This document shows, in pieces, positions 18,112-26,418 of a stretch of 64,000 bases of DNA (the first letter of the stretch is position 1; every line of letters starts with the position of its first letter). The notes under the pieces were generated by a model. It did not search any database. It was not told the DNA's origin and saw only the letters and a list, made by a program, of their open reading frames with translations. Source of the DNA: Flagellimonas amphidinii (lineage in GTDB: Bacteria; Bacteroidota; Bacteroidia; Flavobacteriales; Flavobacteriaceae); assembly GCF_013090115.1 (NCBI RefSeq), contig NZ_JABFNN010000030.1:186001-250000 (forward strand), in the 5' to 3' direction. Made by a program: the position numbers and the translations under genes.

Positions 18112-19166
18112 AATGCGTAGGTAAACCCTACGCCGAGCAATTGTTTAAATTGAATTCTGGAAATGCCAGGATTAACAATTGTACCATCATCGGCTACCAC
18201 TTCATCAAATTTTATATCATCATCAAAGATGATGTGGGTTCCTATGTTGGCATTGATATATTGATTGACCTTTAGGTTAAAATTAAGTTCCCAATCCACA
18301 TCAATATTCCCAAAACTTCTGATGTAATCGGTATATAGATTAAGCCGATGGTTCATCAACACATTGGTTATTATCTCTTTTTCCCATGTGTTGGTGATTA
18401 AGAAACCAAGCTCCAAAAAAAGATTTTCTCCTTTATTTACCCCAAAAGCACCTTGGCTGGAAAGTATTTCATCCAACACAAAAGTAGATTTCATGGTAGC
18501 GGGGGAGATATATAGGTTGAATTTTTTCTCAGCCGGGATGTAAGAGGTTCCCAAACCAAAGAAGAGATATCCGGGAGACATAAATCTAGAAATGGGATTG
18601 TCCCGGTCTGGGTATTTAAAACCGTTTGAAAATTGAGTGTTAAAGTTGGCTTTTACAGAATAATACCAATTGGTAATGGTATCCTTTCTAAAACTGATGG
18701 TGGATGACAATCGTATCTGATCATCCGTTTTTCTGAGCTTTCTCCCCTCTTGGGCGTTAAGACCATATCGCAGTTGTGCCTCATTGTTCCAGTTGAGGTA
18801 TCGGAACTTATAATTACGGGCTAAACGCAAATTTGCCAGCGCAGAAACCGAGTTGTCACCCCCCGCGTTCCAATTGACAAAGGCAACTTCATTGATGTTA
18901 AGGCCAAATTCATTGACTTTGTCCCAAAAAGATGTAGGCACAAAACGCTTGTACCACCTTTGAAGTGGTTTCACCCTGTTCAAAACAGTTCTAGGGTCAG
19001 TCAGCTTAGCACTTCGCGTCAAGTATTTTAGTTTGACATCTTTTATGCGTACCACTTTAAAACCAGTTTCGGTGCTGTCTGGTTCAAAGGCTTGGATACG
19101 GTTTATTTGTGCATGGGCGGAATAAGTAATGGTTAGAAATAAAGTTAAAAAACAAATTATTCGCAT
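18108..19166 (-). CDS. DUF3078 outer-membrane beta-barrel-like protein
   Basis: The 352-residue protein has a signal peptide (cleavage after AHA, near residue 19) and a DUF3078 domain with many aromatic amphipathic strands (FVNWNAGGDNSVSALANL, YLNWNNEAQLRYGLN, YLFFGLGTSYIP) ending in FTYAF. A C-terminal aromatic residue is typical of outer-membrane barrels. The function is unknown. Its start overlaps the end of dxs by 10 bp, so translation is probably coupled. Confidence 0.85.
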   Translation of the reverse strand: MRIICFLTLFLTITYSAHAQINRIQAFEPDSTETGFKVVRIKDVKLKYLTRSAKLTDPRTVLNRVKPLQRWYKRFVPTSFWDKVNEFGLNINEVAFVNWNAGGDNSVSALANLRLARNYKFRYLNWNNEAQLRYGLNAQEGRKLRKTDDQIRLSSTISFRKDTITNWYYSVKANFNTQFSNGFKYPDRDNPISRFMSPGYLFFGLGTSYIPAEKKFNLYISPATMKSTFVLDEILSSQGAFGVNKGENLFLELGFLITNTWEKEIITNVLMNHRLNLYTDYIRSFGNIDVDWELNFNLKVNQYINANIGTHIIFDDDIKFDEVVADDGTIVNPGISRIQFKQLLGVGFTYAF

Positions 19167-20965
19167 TGGTTTAAGGTTGATTGTATATAGGAATGAATTG
19201 TATCAAAATCTATACCAGCTATTGCATGGGTTTCCTCTATTGTTCCATGTTCAACAAACTTATCGGGCACTCCAAAAATTTTAACAGGTTTGGTAAAGTT
19301 TTCTTGGTTGGTAAACTCCAAAATTGCAGACCCAAACCCTCCGGTGGCACACCCATCTTCTACGGTGATAATGTGCTCATATGCATTGAAAATGGTTCTC
19401 AAGTTTTTTTCATCCAAAGGTTTCACAAAACGCATATCATAGTGTCCAATAGCATCTGGTTGGTCTAACTCGTTCAAAACATTGGTGACCATATTTCCAA
19501 TATGTCCAATGGTCAAAACGGCGATTTTGGTTCCTTTTTTTAGACATCTGGATGTTCCCATTTCAATAACTTCAAAATCATTTTTCCAATCCAGTGTAAC
19601 TCCCCTTCCTCTGGGATATCTAATGGCAAGTGGTCCAGATAGTCCAAGTTGAGCTGTGTACATGATGTTGCGCAGCTCTGCCTCGTTCATGGGAGCAAAA
19701 ATATTGAGGTTGGGGATGCACCTCAGATAGGCCAAATCGAATACCCCATGATGCGTTGGACCATCCTGACCCACAAGTCCAGCCCGGTCCAAGCAAAAAA
19801 TTACTGGGAGTTTTTGAAGGGCCACATCATGAATAACCTGATCATAGGCACGTTGTAAAAATGTCGAGTAGATGTTGCAAAAGGGGATAAGTCCTTGAGA
19901 TGCCATTCCTGCTGCCAAGGTTACGGCATGTTGCTCGGCAATGCCAACATCAAAAGCCCGATCCGGAATTTGTTGCATCATAAACTTTAGAGAACTCCCT
20001 GTGGGCATAGCGGGGGTAATGCCTACTATTTTTTGGTTTTTTTCGGCCAATTCAACAATGGTATGTCCAAAAACATCTTGATACTTTGGAGGTAGTTCTA
20101 TTGTTGGTTTCTTAAGACGTTCTCCGGTGGAAGCATCGAATTTGCCAGGAGCATGATACACCACCTGGTCTTCTTCAGCTTTTTTGAGCCCTTTACCTTT
20201 GGTGGTGATAACATGCAGTAGTTTAGGGCCTTTTATTGTTTTTAATCGTTGGAGTTCTTGGATTAGTTTCGGTAAATCATGCCCGTCAATAGGTCCTGAA
20301 TAGTTCAAATTGAGACATTCAAAGATGTTTTCATCTTTTGCAGTCCCTGCTTTTACATTAGTGAGGTATTTTTTTAGGGCTCCCACGCTGGGATCTATAC
20401 CGATGGCATTATCATTTAAAACAATGAGCACATTTACATCTGTTACACCTAAATGGTTCAGGCCTTCAAAAGCCATTCCACTGGCAATTGAAGCATCACC
20501 TATCACAGCAATGTGCTGTCTGGAATCCTCACCTTGTAGTTTGGATGCCATGGCCATTCCCAAAATAGCAGAAATTGATGTGGAACTATGTCCGGTTCCA
20601 AAATCATCATATTCACTTTCACTACGTTTTGGAAAACCACTAATGCCCCCAAGTTGGCGATTGGTATCGAATATTTCTTTTCTTCCGGTCAATATCTTGT
20701 GACCATAAGCTTGGTGTCCTACATCCCAAATAAGTTTATCATTTGGTGTATCAAAAACATAATGCAACGCAATGGTAAGTTCCACCACACCCAAACTGGC
20801 TCCCAGATGACCTTCTTTGGTGGCAACAATGGCAATAATAAATTCTCGAAGTTCTTGAGCAAGTTGGGGCAACTTATCTAAAGATAAGCTCTGGAGGTCT
20901 TTTGGTGAGTTGATATGTGATAAAAGTCTTTCCAATGGAACAAAAACAAAAGTACCCATTATCAT
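19157..20965 (-). CDS. dxs: 1-deoxy-D-xylulose-5-phosphate synthase
   Basis: This thiamine-diphosphate enzyme of about 600 residues condenses pyruvate and glyceraldehyde 3-phosphate, the first step of the MEP isoprenoid pathway. The ThDP signature GDASIASGMAFEGLNHLGV with the following VLNDNAIGI is present, as are VGIAEQHAVTLAAGMA and DRAGLVGQDGPTHHG. Several starts are possible: ATG 20965, ATG 20959, or an internal TTG nearer the conserved LLSHINSP. The ATG at 20965 is given here. The gene supplies precursors for the polyprenyl synthase and lycopene cyclase found at 34456-36726. Confidence 0.95.
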   Translation of the reverse strand: MIMGTFVFVPLERLLSHINSPKDLQSLSLDKLPQLAQELREFIIAIVATKEGHLGASLGVVELTIALHYVFDTPNDKLIWDVGHQAYGHKILTGRKEIFDTNRQLGGISGFPKRSESEYDDFGTGHSSTSISAILGMAMASKLQGEDSRQHIAVIGDASIASGMAFEGLNHLGVTDVNVLIVLNDNAIGIDPSVGALKKYLTNVKAGTAKDENIFECLNLNYSGPIDGHDLPKLIQELQRLKTIKGPKLLHVITTKGKGLKKAEEDQVVYHAPGKFDASTGERLKKPTIELPPKYQDVFGHTIVELAEKNQKIVGITPAMPTGSSLKFMMQQIPDRAFDVGIAEQHAVTLAAGMASQGLIPFCNIYSTFLQRAYDQVIHDVALQKLPVIFCLDRAGLVGQDGPTHHGVFDLAYLRCIPNLNIFAPMNEAELRNIMYTAQLGLSGPLAIRYPRGRGVTLDWKNDFEVIEMGTSRCLKKGTKIAVLTIGHIGNMVTNVLNELDQPDAIGHYDMRFVKPLDEKNLRTIFNAYEHIITVEDGCATGGFGSAILEFTNQENFTKPVKIFGVPDKFVEHGTIEETHAIAGIDFDTIHSYIQSTLNQCE

Positions 20966-21018
20966 CAAAATTATTTTATATGTAGTTTAGCTACTTCAAT
21001 AAAATCCCATTAAAAATT

Positions 21019-21468
21019 TTGGAAAACCCTTTTGATGATACCTACTTTATGAAAAAAGCCTTGCAAGAGGCTGAAATAGCTTTTGAGAAAGGAGAGGTTC
21101 CCGTAGGTGCAGTGGTTACTGTAAAAAATAGAATTATAGGGCGGGCCCATAATCTTACGGAACGATTGATGGATGTAACCGCCCATGCCGAAATGCAAGC
21201 TATTACAGCGGCTTCCAATTTTTTGGGAGGTAAATATTTGCACGGTTGTACACTTTATGTGACTCTTGAGCCTTGTCAGATGTGTGCCGGGGCACTCTAC
21301 TGGAGCCAGATTTCCAAAATAGTGTATGGAGCTGCAGATTTGGAAAGAGGTTTTAATGTGATGGGAGGACATTTACATCCTAAGACTGAGATTGTAAGTG
21401 GAATTTTGGAGCATGAAGCATCTGAAATGCTCAAGCGTTTTTTTATTCAAAAACGGAATTTGAACTAA
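21019..21468 (+). CDS. tadA: tRNA-specific adenosine deaminase / nucleoside deaminase
   Basis: The 149-residue zinc enzyme deaminates the wobble adenosine to inosine, or a related nucleoside. The motifs are HAE at 56-58 and PCQMC at 85-89, which provide the Zn ligands and the proton-shuttling Glu. The start appears to be TTG at 21019: the sequence from that codon (ENPFDDTYFMKKALQEAE) is the conserved N-terminus of flavobacterial homologues, while the first ATG (21049) would remove it. The divergent dxs gene starts about 50 bp upstream. Confidence 0.92.
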   Translation: MENPFDDTYFMKKALQEAEIAFEKGEVPVGAVVTVKNRIIGRAHNLTERLMDVTAHAEMQAITAASNFLGGKYLHGCTLYVTLEPCQMCAGALYWSQISKIVYGAADLERGFNVMGGHLHPKTEIVSGILEHEASEMLKRFFIQKRNLN

Positions 21469-21474
21469 ATAAAA

Positions 21475-21496
21475 AACCCTGACTGCTGCCAGGGTT
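21475..21496 (-). terminator. rho-independent terminator of the cold-shock gene
   Basis: AACCCTG (21475-21481) pairs with CAGGGTT (21490-21496) around an 8-base loop. On the minus strand the stem is followed by a T-run, so it terminates the cold-shock gene. On the plus strand, after tadA, the T-run is poor. Confidence 0.75.
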
Positions 21497-21521
21497 AGTT
21501 CAAAATCAAAATAAAATATTG

Positions 21522-21716
21522 TTATCCGATTACTTGCACTTGTGCAGCAACCACTCCTTTTCTTCCGTCTTCTTCTTGGTATTCTACTTTGTCACCTTCC
21601 TTTAATTCTACCCCGTTCAATGCCGTAACATGAACAAAGATGTCCTTTCCTGTGTCGTCGTTGGTAATGAATCCATAACCTTTGGAATCATTGAAAAATT
21701 TTACTGTGCCAGTCAT
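21522..21716 (-). CDS. cold-shock protein, CspA family
   Basis: The 64-residue single-domain OB-fold protein has RNP1 KGYGFI (residues 12-17) and RNP2 DIFVHV. It binds single-stranded RNA or DNA as a chaperone. The upstream leader to the next gene is short (79 bp), and a clear terminator follows, so it is probably monocistronic. Confidence 0.96.
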   Translation of the reverse strand: MTGTVKFFNDSKGYGFITNDDTGKDIFVHVTALNGVELKEGDKVEYQEEDGRKGVVAAQVQVIG

Positions 21717-21795
21717 TTAAAAAAAAATTGTTAAAACACTAAAGTAGGGTATTTTGGGTATTGATAGATGAATTAAGCTTTAAATCTTAAGAAAA

Positions 21796-22059
21796 TTATT
21801 GATTTTCAGTTTTTTTCCGCTCCCTAGCTTGCATTTTCTTAATATTCTCCTTGGTCAACATATAATCTTTCATATTCTTCCCTTTACTTTCTTTATATAG
21901 AAAAAGCGGCATAGCCACTAGAAAGAGTCCTATGGTGCCCAATCCAATATACTTGTTGCCTTCCTTGGTTTTCTCTTCTTTAATGTTGAAACCGTAGGTT
22001 ATAGAGCCAAACGAAATCAAGACAATAAGTACAATAATATGTTTTAATTTGATTTTCAT
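21796..22059 (-). CDS. small membrane protein of unknown function
   Basis: I do not recognise this 87-residue protein. It has two hydrophobic segments (residues 8-24 and about 39-53) separated by a charged stretch, and a very basic C-terminal tail (NIKKMQARERKKTENQ). It starts one base after the stop of the CLC gene on the same strand, so it is probably its cotranscribed partner. Confidence 0.7.
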   Translation of the reverse strand: MKIKLKHIIVLIVLISFGSITYGFNIKEEKTKEGNKYIGLGTIGLFLVAMPLFLYKESKGKNMKDYMLTKENIKKMQARERKKTENQ

Positions 22060-22060
22060 T

Positions 22061-23842
22061 TCAACGAGTGTAATTGATCAATTTTCTTCTGTAAGCAGTT
22101 AATAATTTGGATTTTGAGATAAAACCAAGGTATTTACCATTCTTGATGACCGGTAAATTCCATGCTCCACTATCCTGAAACTTCTGCATTACCTGTTTCA
22201 TATTGTCGGTTTCATAAAAAATGTGCTCTGGTGGGGCATGCATAATGTTTTTTACAAAGACTGAATCATACAGTTCTGTGTTGAACATAAAATCCCTGAT
22301 ATCATCCAAAACAATAATACCCATTAATTTTTCTTCATCGTCCAATACGGGGAAAATGTTTCTTTTGGATTTGGATACAGATTCATAGAGCATTTCTCCC
22401 AAGGACATTTGAGGATGCACCGGCTTAAAGTTTTTTTCAATAACATCATCCATTTCCATAAGGCCAAGGACCATATGATCTTTATTATGTGTCAATAGAG
22501 CCCCGATTTTTACCAGTTCTTTGGTATAGATGGTATAATCTAGTGCATTTTTGGTCATCAAATAAGAAATGGCCGCGGTAATCATTAAAGGAACAAAGAG
22601 TTGATACCCTCCGGTGATTTCAGCTATCAAAAAAATGGCGGTCAATGGTGCATGAATTACTCCAGCAATCAATCCGGCCATACCAATAAGCGTGAAGTTG
22701 CTCTCTGAAACATTAAACCCCAACCCTAAGTTATTGATGACTTTTGCCACCACATTGCCCAAAGCGCTGCCCATGACCATAGTTGGAATGAAAATTCCTC
22801 CAGCACCGCCAGCAGCAAAGGTGGTGGTCATAGCGATTGCCTTAAAAATGGTAATTCCAAATAAGAGGGCAATGACCACCCAGATATTTTGAGTGTAGGC
22901 ATCAAATGGGGTTTTGCCCAAAGCTTTTAGATGGTCACCTTCCAACAAATTATTGATAAAAACAAAACCTTCACCGTAAAGAGGGGGAATGGCATAAAGC
23001 ATAATACCGATGGCAATACCACCGACCAAGAGTTTGTACTTTGGGCTTTTAAACCGTTTGAAGAAGTTGAAAATGGCAAAGTACATTTTGGTAAAGTAGA
23101 TAGATGAGAAGGCAGTGCCAACACCCAACAAAATGTAAAAAGCGGTGTCTTTTAGTTGAAATCCTTCGGACAGGGAGAAACTGAAAAGCACTTCGTTGCC
23201 TAAAAAGAAATAAGAGGTCAGTACCCCAGAGATGGAAGCCAGTAACAAGGGAAGCACCGATAACATGGTCAAATCCAAGGTAAAGACTTCAACTGCGAAT
23301 ATAATTGCTGCGATGGGCGACTGAAAAATTGATGAAATAGCCCCGGCGGAAGCACAAGCAACCAATAAAGAACGAGTCTTGGCATCAATATGGAACAAAC
23401 GGCTCAAATTGGAACTTAGGGCAGAGCCAGATTTTACTGCTGGACCCAACAAACCTACAGAACCCCCAAAACCTACTGTTAATGGAGCAGCTATCAAAGG
23501 AGTATAAATATCTTTAACCCTTAACAACCCTTTCTTTTTGGATAATGAAAATATGATGGAAGAAACCGCATGTTGAATAGGTTCCTTATGTACAAATTTC
23601 ACGTAGAGAAAAACCAGGGCCAATCCTATTGTTGGCAGGATGAAGTATAATTGATTCTCTGAAAAAACAATTCCCAGTTTTAAAAGCGATTCTATAAAGT
23701 AAGTGGCGTTTTTTAGGGTTACTGAAACAAGACCTGCCAAAAACCCGATGACCACGCTCATGATATGCACAAAAGTCTTGTTGGAGATATTTTTGTATCG
23801 CCATTTCAAAAATTTGCGAAGAAGCCTCTTAGAATCTGGCAT
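22061..23842 (-). CDS. CLC-type chloride channel/transporter with CBS domains
   Basis: The 593-residue protein has an N-terminal CLC membrane domain (about 430 residues) and a C-terminal CBS pair. The second CLC signature appears as GGSVGLLGPAV: Leu132 occupies the position of the gating glutamate (GREGP in E. coli ClcA). The internal proton glutamate is retained in AIIFAVEVF. Loss of the gating Glu usually uncouples Cl-/H+ exchange, so this protein may behave as a passive pathway. The CBS domains (ILPVLDDEEKLMGIIVLDDI and the repeat near the end) suggest nucleotide control. Confidence 0.9.
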   Translation of the reverse strand: MPDSKRLLRKFLKWRYKNISNKTFVHIMSVVIGFLAGLVSVTLKNATYFIESLLKLGIVFSENQLYFILPTIGLALVFLYVKFVHKEPIQHAVSSIIFSLSKKKGLLRVKDIYTPLIAAPLTVGFGGSVGLLGPAVKSGSALSSNLSRLFHIDAKTRSLLVACASAGAISSIFQSPIAAIIFAVEVFTLDLTMLSVLPLLLASISGVLTSYFFLGNEVLFSFSLSEGFQLKDTAFYILLGVGTAFSSIYFTKMYFAIFNFFKRFKSPKYKLLVGGIAIGIMLYAIPPLYGEGFVFINNLLEGDHLKALGKTPFDAYTQNIWVVIALLFGITIFKAIAMTTTFAAGGAGGIFIPTMVMGSALGNVVAKVINNLGLGFNVSESNFTLIGMAGLIAGVIHAPLTAIFLIAEITGGYQLFVPLMITAAISYLMTKNALDYTIYTKELVKIGALLTHNKDHMVLGLMEMDDVIEKNFKPVHPQMSLGEMLYESVSKSKRNIFPVLDDEEKLMGIIVLDDIRDFMFNTELYDSVFVKNIMHAPPEHIFYETDNMKQVMQKFQDSGAWNLPVIKNGKYLGFISKSKLLTAYRRKLINYTR

Positions 23843-23871
23843 GAGGTCAATGTCTACCTAAAAATATTAAA

Positions 23872-23892
23872 AATCCCGCTCAAGGCGGGATT
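23872..23892 (-). terminator. rho-independent terminator of aspS
   Basis: AATCCCGC (23872-23879) pairs with GCGGGATT (23885-23892) around a 5-base loop, and on the minus strand the stem runs into a T-rich tail. It lies 7 bp beyond the aspS stop codon. Confidence 0.8.
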
Positions 23893-23898
23893 AAAAAG

Positions 23899-25647
23899 CT
23901 ACAAGTCCAATTTTAAATGGAGTTCCTTCAGTTGTTCTTCATCGATAGTAGCGGGCGCATCAATCATCACATCCCTACCGCTATTGTTTTTGGGGAAGGC
24001 TATAAAATCCCGAATGGTTTCCTGTCCACCCAAAATAGATACCAATCTATCTAGGCCAAAAGCAATACCACCGTGTGGCGGCGCACCGTATTGAAAGGCA
24101 TCCATGAGAAAGCCAAATTGTGCTTTGGCCTCTTCTGGAGTAAAGCCCAAATGTTTGAACATGGTTGCTTGAATCTCTTTATCATGAATACGAATGGATC
24201 CTCCGCCAATTTCATTACCATTCAAGACTAAATCATAAGCATTGGCCTTTACTTCACCCGGACTGGTTTCTAAAAGTTCCATTTGTCCAGGTTTTGGCGA
24301 GGTGAAAGGGTGGTGCATGGCATGATAGGTGCCAGTTTCTTCATCCAGTTCCAACAAAGGAAAATCGACAACCCAAAGTGGTGCAAATTCATCCGATTTA
24401 CGTAAACCCAATCGTTCTGCCAATTCCATACGAAGGGCGCTGAGCTGCGCTCTAGTTTGATTGGTGTTACCAGAAAGCACACAAATTAGGTCACCAGTTT
24501 TGGCTCCAGTAACTTCGGCCCATTTTGCCAAATCTTCTTGATCATAGAATTTATCCACAGAAGATTTGTAGGTGCCATCTTCATTGCATTTTACATAGAC
24601 CATGCCTTTGGCACCTACCTGTGGTCTTTTTACCCAATCTATGAGTTTGTCAATTTCTTTGCGAGTATACGAAGCTGCTCCTGGCACTGCAATTCCAACT
24701 ATCAATTCGGCAGTATTGAATACATTGAAATCTTTATGTTGCGCTACGTCGTTCAGCTCCCCAAACTGCATTCCAAAACGGATATCTGGTTTATCATTAC
24801 CATATAAACGCATGGCATCATCAAAGGTCATCCTGGGAAATGTATCGATTTCAACCCCTTTGATTTCTTTCAACAGATGTTTGGTAAGCCCTTCAAAGGT
24901 ATTTAAGATATCTTCTTGCTCCACAAAGGACATTTCGCAATCAATTTGAGTAAACTCTGGTTGTCTATCTGCCCTTAGATCTTCGTCCCTAAAACATTTT
25001 ACTATCTGGAAATACTTGTCCATGCCACCCACCATCAACAATTGTTTGAAGGTCTGGGGGGATTGTGGAAGCGCATAAAACTGCCCCTCGTTCATTCGGC
25101 TGGGCACCAAAAAGTCACGTGCACCTTCAGGAGTGGATTTTATCAAATATGGAGTTTCCACTTCTATGAAACCTTCATCAGAAAGGTACTTTCTCACCTC
25201 CATGGTCACGTTGTGTCTAAAAATAAGATTATTCTTTACCGGATTCCTTCGGATGTCCAGATAGCGATATTTCATGCGGATGTCCTCACCACCATCAGTT
25301 TCATCTTCAATAGTGAATGGCGGTAATATAGAAGGATTAAGTATGGTAAGTTCTTTCACCAATACTTCGATATCACCAGTTGGGATTTTTGGATTTTTGG
25401 AAGCTCTTTCTATGACTTCTCCTTTAACTTGAACCACAGTTTCGCGTCCAAGCTCCCTAGCTTTTTCCAATAGCGTTTGAGTGGTACGATCTTGATCAAA
25501 TACCAATTGTGTAATTCCGTAGCGATCACGAAGATCTGCCCAAACTACAAAACCTTTGTCCCTGAGTTTATGAACCCAGCCACTTAAAACGACCTCTGAA
25601 CCCATATCGGATGCCCTTAGTGCACCACAAGTATTGCTTCTATACAT
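23899..25647 (-). CDS. aspS: aspartyl-tRNA synthetase
   Basis: The 582-residue class II synthetase charges tRNA-Asp. It has an N-terminal OB-fold anticodon-binding domain ([24 protein letters not shown]...), the motif 2 region [18 protein letters not shown], a GAD-type insertion, and motif 3 [11 protein letters not shown]. Length is normal for the bacterial type with the GAD domain. It is flanked upstream by a 353-bp AT-rich intergenic region and downstream by a clear terminator. Confidence 0.97.
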   Translation of the reverse strand: MYRSNTCGALRASDMGSEVVLSGWVHKLRDKGFVVWADLRDRYGITQLVFDQDRTTQTLLEKARELGRETVVQVKGEVIERASKNPKIPTGDIEVLVKELTILNPSILPPFTIEDETDGGEDIRMKYRYLDIRRNPVKNNLIFRHNVTMEVRKYLSDEGFIEVETPYLIKSTPEGARDFLVPSRMNEGQFYALPQSPQTFKQLLMVGGMDKYFQIVKCFRDEDLRADRQPEFTQIDCEMSFVEQEDILNTFEGLTKHLLKEIKGVEIDTFPRMTFDDAMRLYGNDKPDIRFGMQFGELNDVAQHKDFNVFNTAELIVGIAVPGAASYTRKEIDKLIDWVKRPQVGAKGMVYVKCNEDGTYKSSVDKFYDQEDLAKWAEVTGAKTGDLICVLSGNTNQTRAQLSALRMELAERLGLRKSDEFAPLWVVDFPLLELDEETGTYHAMHHPFTSPKPGQMELLETSPGEVKANAYDLVLNGNEIGGGSIRIHDKEIQATMFKHLGFTPEEAKAQFGFLMDAFQYGAPPHGGIAFGLDRLVSILGGQETIRDFIAFPKNNSGRDVMIDAPATIDEEQLKELHLKLDL

Positions 25648-25770
25648 GAATTTTTGTTCTGAAGGGCAAATTTAAGGGGAATAGCAAAATTTATTGCTAG
25701 TTATACAGATTTTCTGTGCATCCATAATTTTTTAGAAACAAACCAATCAAGTTGTAATTAACTTTGAATT

Positions 25771-25918
25771 AACATTTAATTTACATTAAAGAGATGTATG
25801 GAAGAATGGCCTTAAAAAGTCGACAAGTGGTCATATTTAAAATTAGTCCATAGAATTATAATTAGCTGTTAATCAATATTTTATATTTTCAATGTAAATT
25901 TAATGTAAATTAAATGTT
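25771..25918. repeat. AT-rich inverted repeat in the aspS / MORN-protein intergenic region
   Basis: The 353-bp gap between aspS and the gene at 26001 (25648-26000) holds no convincing ORF. A 20-bp arm at 25771-25790 is the exact reverse complement of 25899-25918, and contains ATTTAATTTACATTA. The core TGTAAAT recurs as direct copies through 25893-25943. An isolated TAACTTTG (25759-25766) sits just before the left arm. The arms are 108 bp apart, so a DNA-binding or looping site is likelier than a terminator. Confidence 0.5.
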
Positions 25919-25927
25919 ATGTAAATA

Positions 25928-25957
25928 TTGATTTAACGTAAATTATAAGTAACTTTG
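25928..25957 (+). promoter_or_regulatory. Bacteroidota-type promoter for the MORN-repeat gene
   Basis: TTG at 25928-25930 is followed after 19 bp by TAACTTTG (25950-25957), an exact TAnnTTTG -7 element. It lies 43 bp upstream of the ATG at 26001 and overlaps the copies of the TGTAAAT motif, so that motif could regulate it. Confidence 0.65.
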
Positions 25958-26000
25958 TATGAGATAAGTACAGAAAATAATTTTTTTAAACCCATATATT

Positions 26001-26348
26001 ATGAAGAAAGCGATATTTTTTATGGCAGTAATGTTTTCGGTTTATATGTATCCGCAAGATACTGAACCGACTTTGGAAAAAGTGGGGAAAATGGTAAAAG
26101 CTACATATTTTCACGAAAACGGTGAAATAGCCCAGACCGGCTATTTATTAAAAGGAAAGTTGCATGGACAGTGGTTCATGTACAGTGCAGAAGGAAAGAA
26201 GATTGCCTCTGGCAAGTATGAAGAGGGAAGGAGATCTGGTAAATGGTTCTTTTGGGAAGGCCAGATTTTAAAAGAAGTGGATTTTGTTGACAATCGAATT
26301 GTAAATGTGAAGAACTGGAATCAGTCTGAAGTGGTTGCGATTCAATAA
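26001..26348 (+). CDS. secreted MORN-repeat (YwqK-like) protein
   Basis: The 115-residue protein has a signal peptide (MKKAIFFMAVMFSVYMYPQ) followed by MORN-type repeats (YFHENGEIAQTGYLLKGKLHGQW, then YSAEGKKIASGKYEEGRRSGKW, then FFWEGQILKEV). Proteins of this type are often labelled YwqK antitoxins by similarity, but no toxin gene is next to it, so a role in a toxin-antitoxin system is not supported. It is monocistronic, with its own promoter and a strong terminator. Confidence 0.82.
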   Translation: MKKAIFFMAVMFSVYMYPQDTEPTLEKVGKMVKATYFHENGEIAQTGYLLKGKLHGQWFMYSAEGKKIASGKYEEGRRSGKWFFWEGQILKEVDFVDNRIVNVKNWNQSEVVAIQ

Positions 26349-26368
26349 TGCTCAAAACAAGTATTCAC

Positions 26369-26401
26369 AAAAAAGCCCGGCCATTTGGCTGGGCTTTTTT
26401 T
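26369..26401. terminator. bidirectional rho-independent terminator
   Basis: A stem built from AAAAAAGCCC and GGGCTTTTTT, with additional pairing in the centre, lies between the MORN gene (+) and the RND gene (-), which end towards each other. A-runs and T-runs flank both sides, so it can work in either direction. Confidence 0.85.
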
Positions 26402-26418
26402 ATTTCATCTAAAAAGAA

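Noticed and set aside
26001-26348. Toxin-antitoxin system suggested by the YwqK-like label
   Set aside because: There is no partner gene on either side, a signal peptide is present and the gene is flanked by its own promoter and terminator; it is better described only as a MORN-repeat protein.
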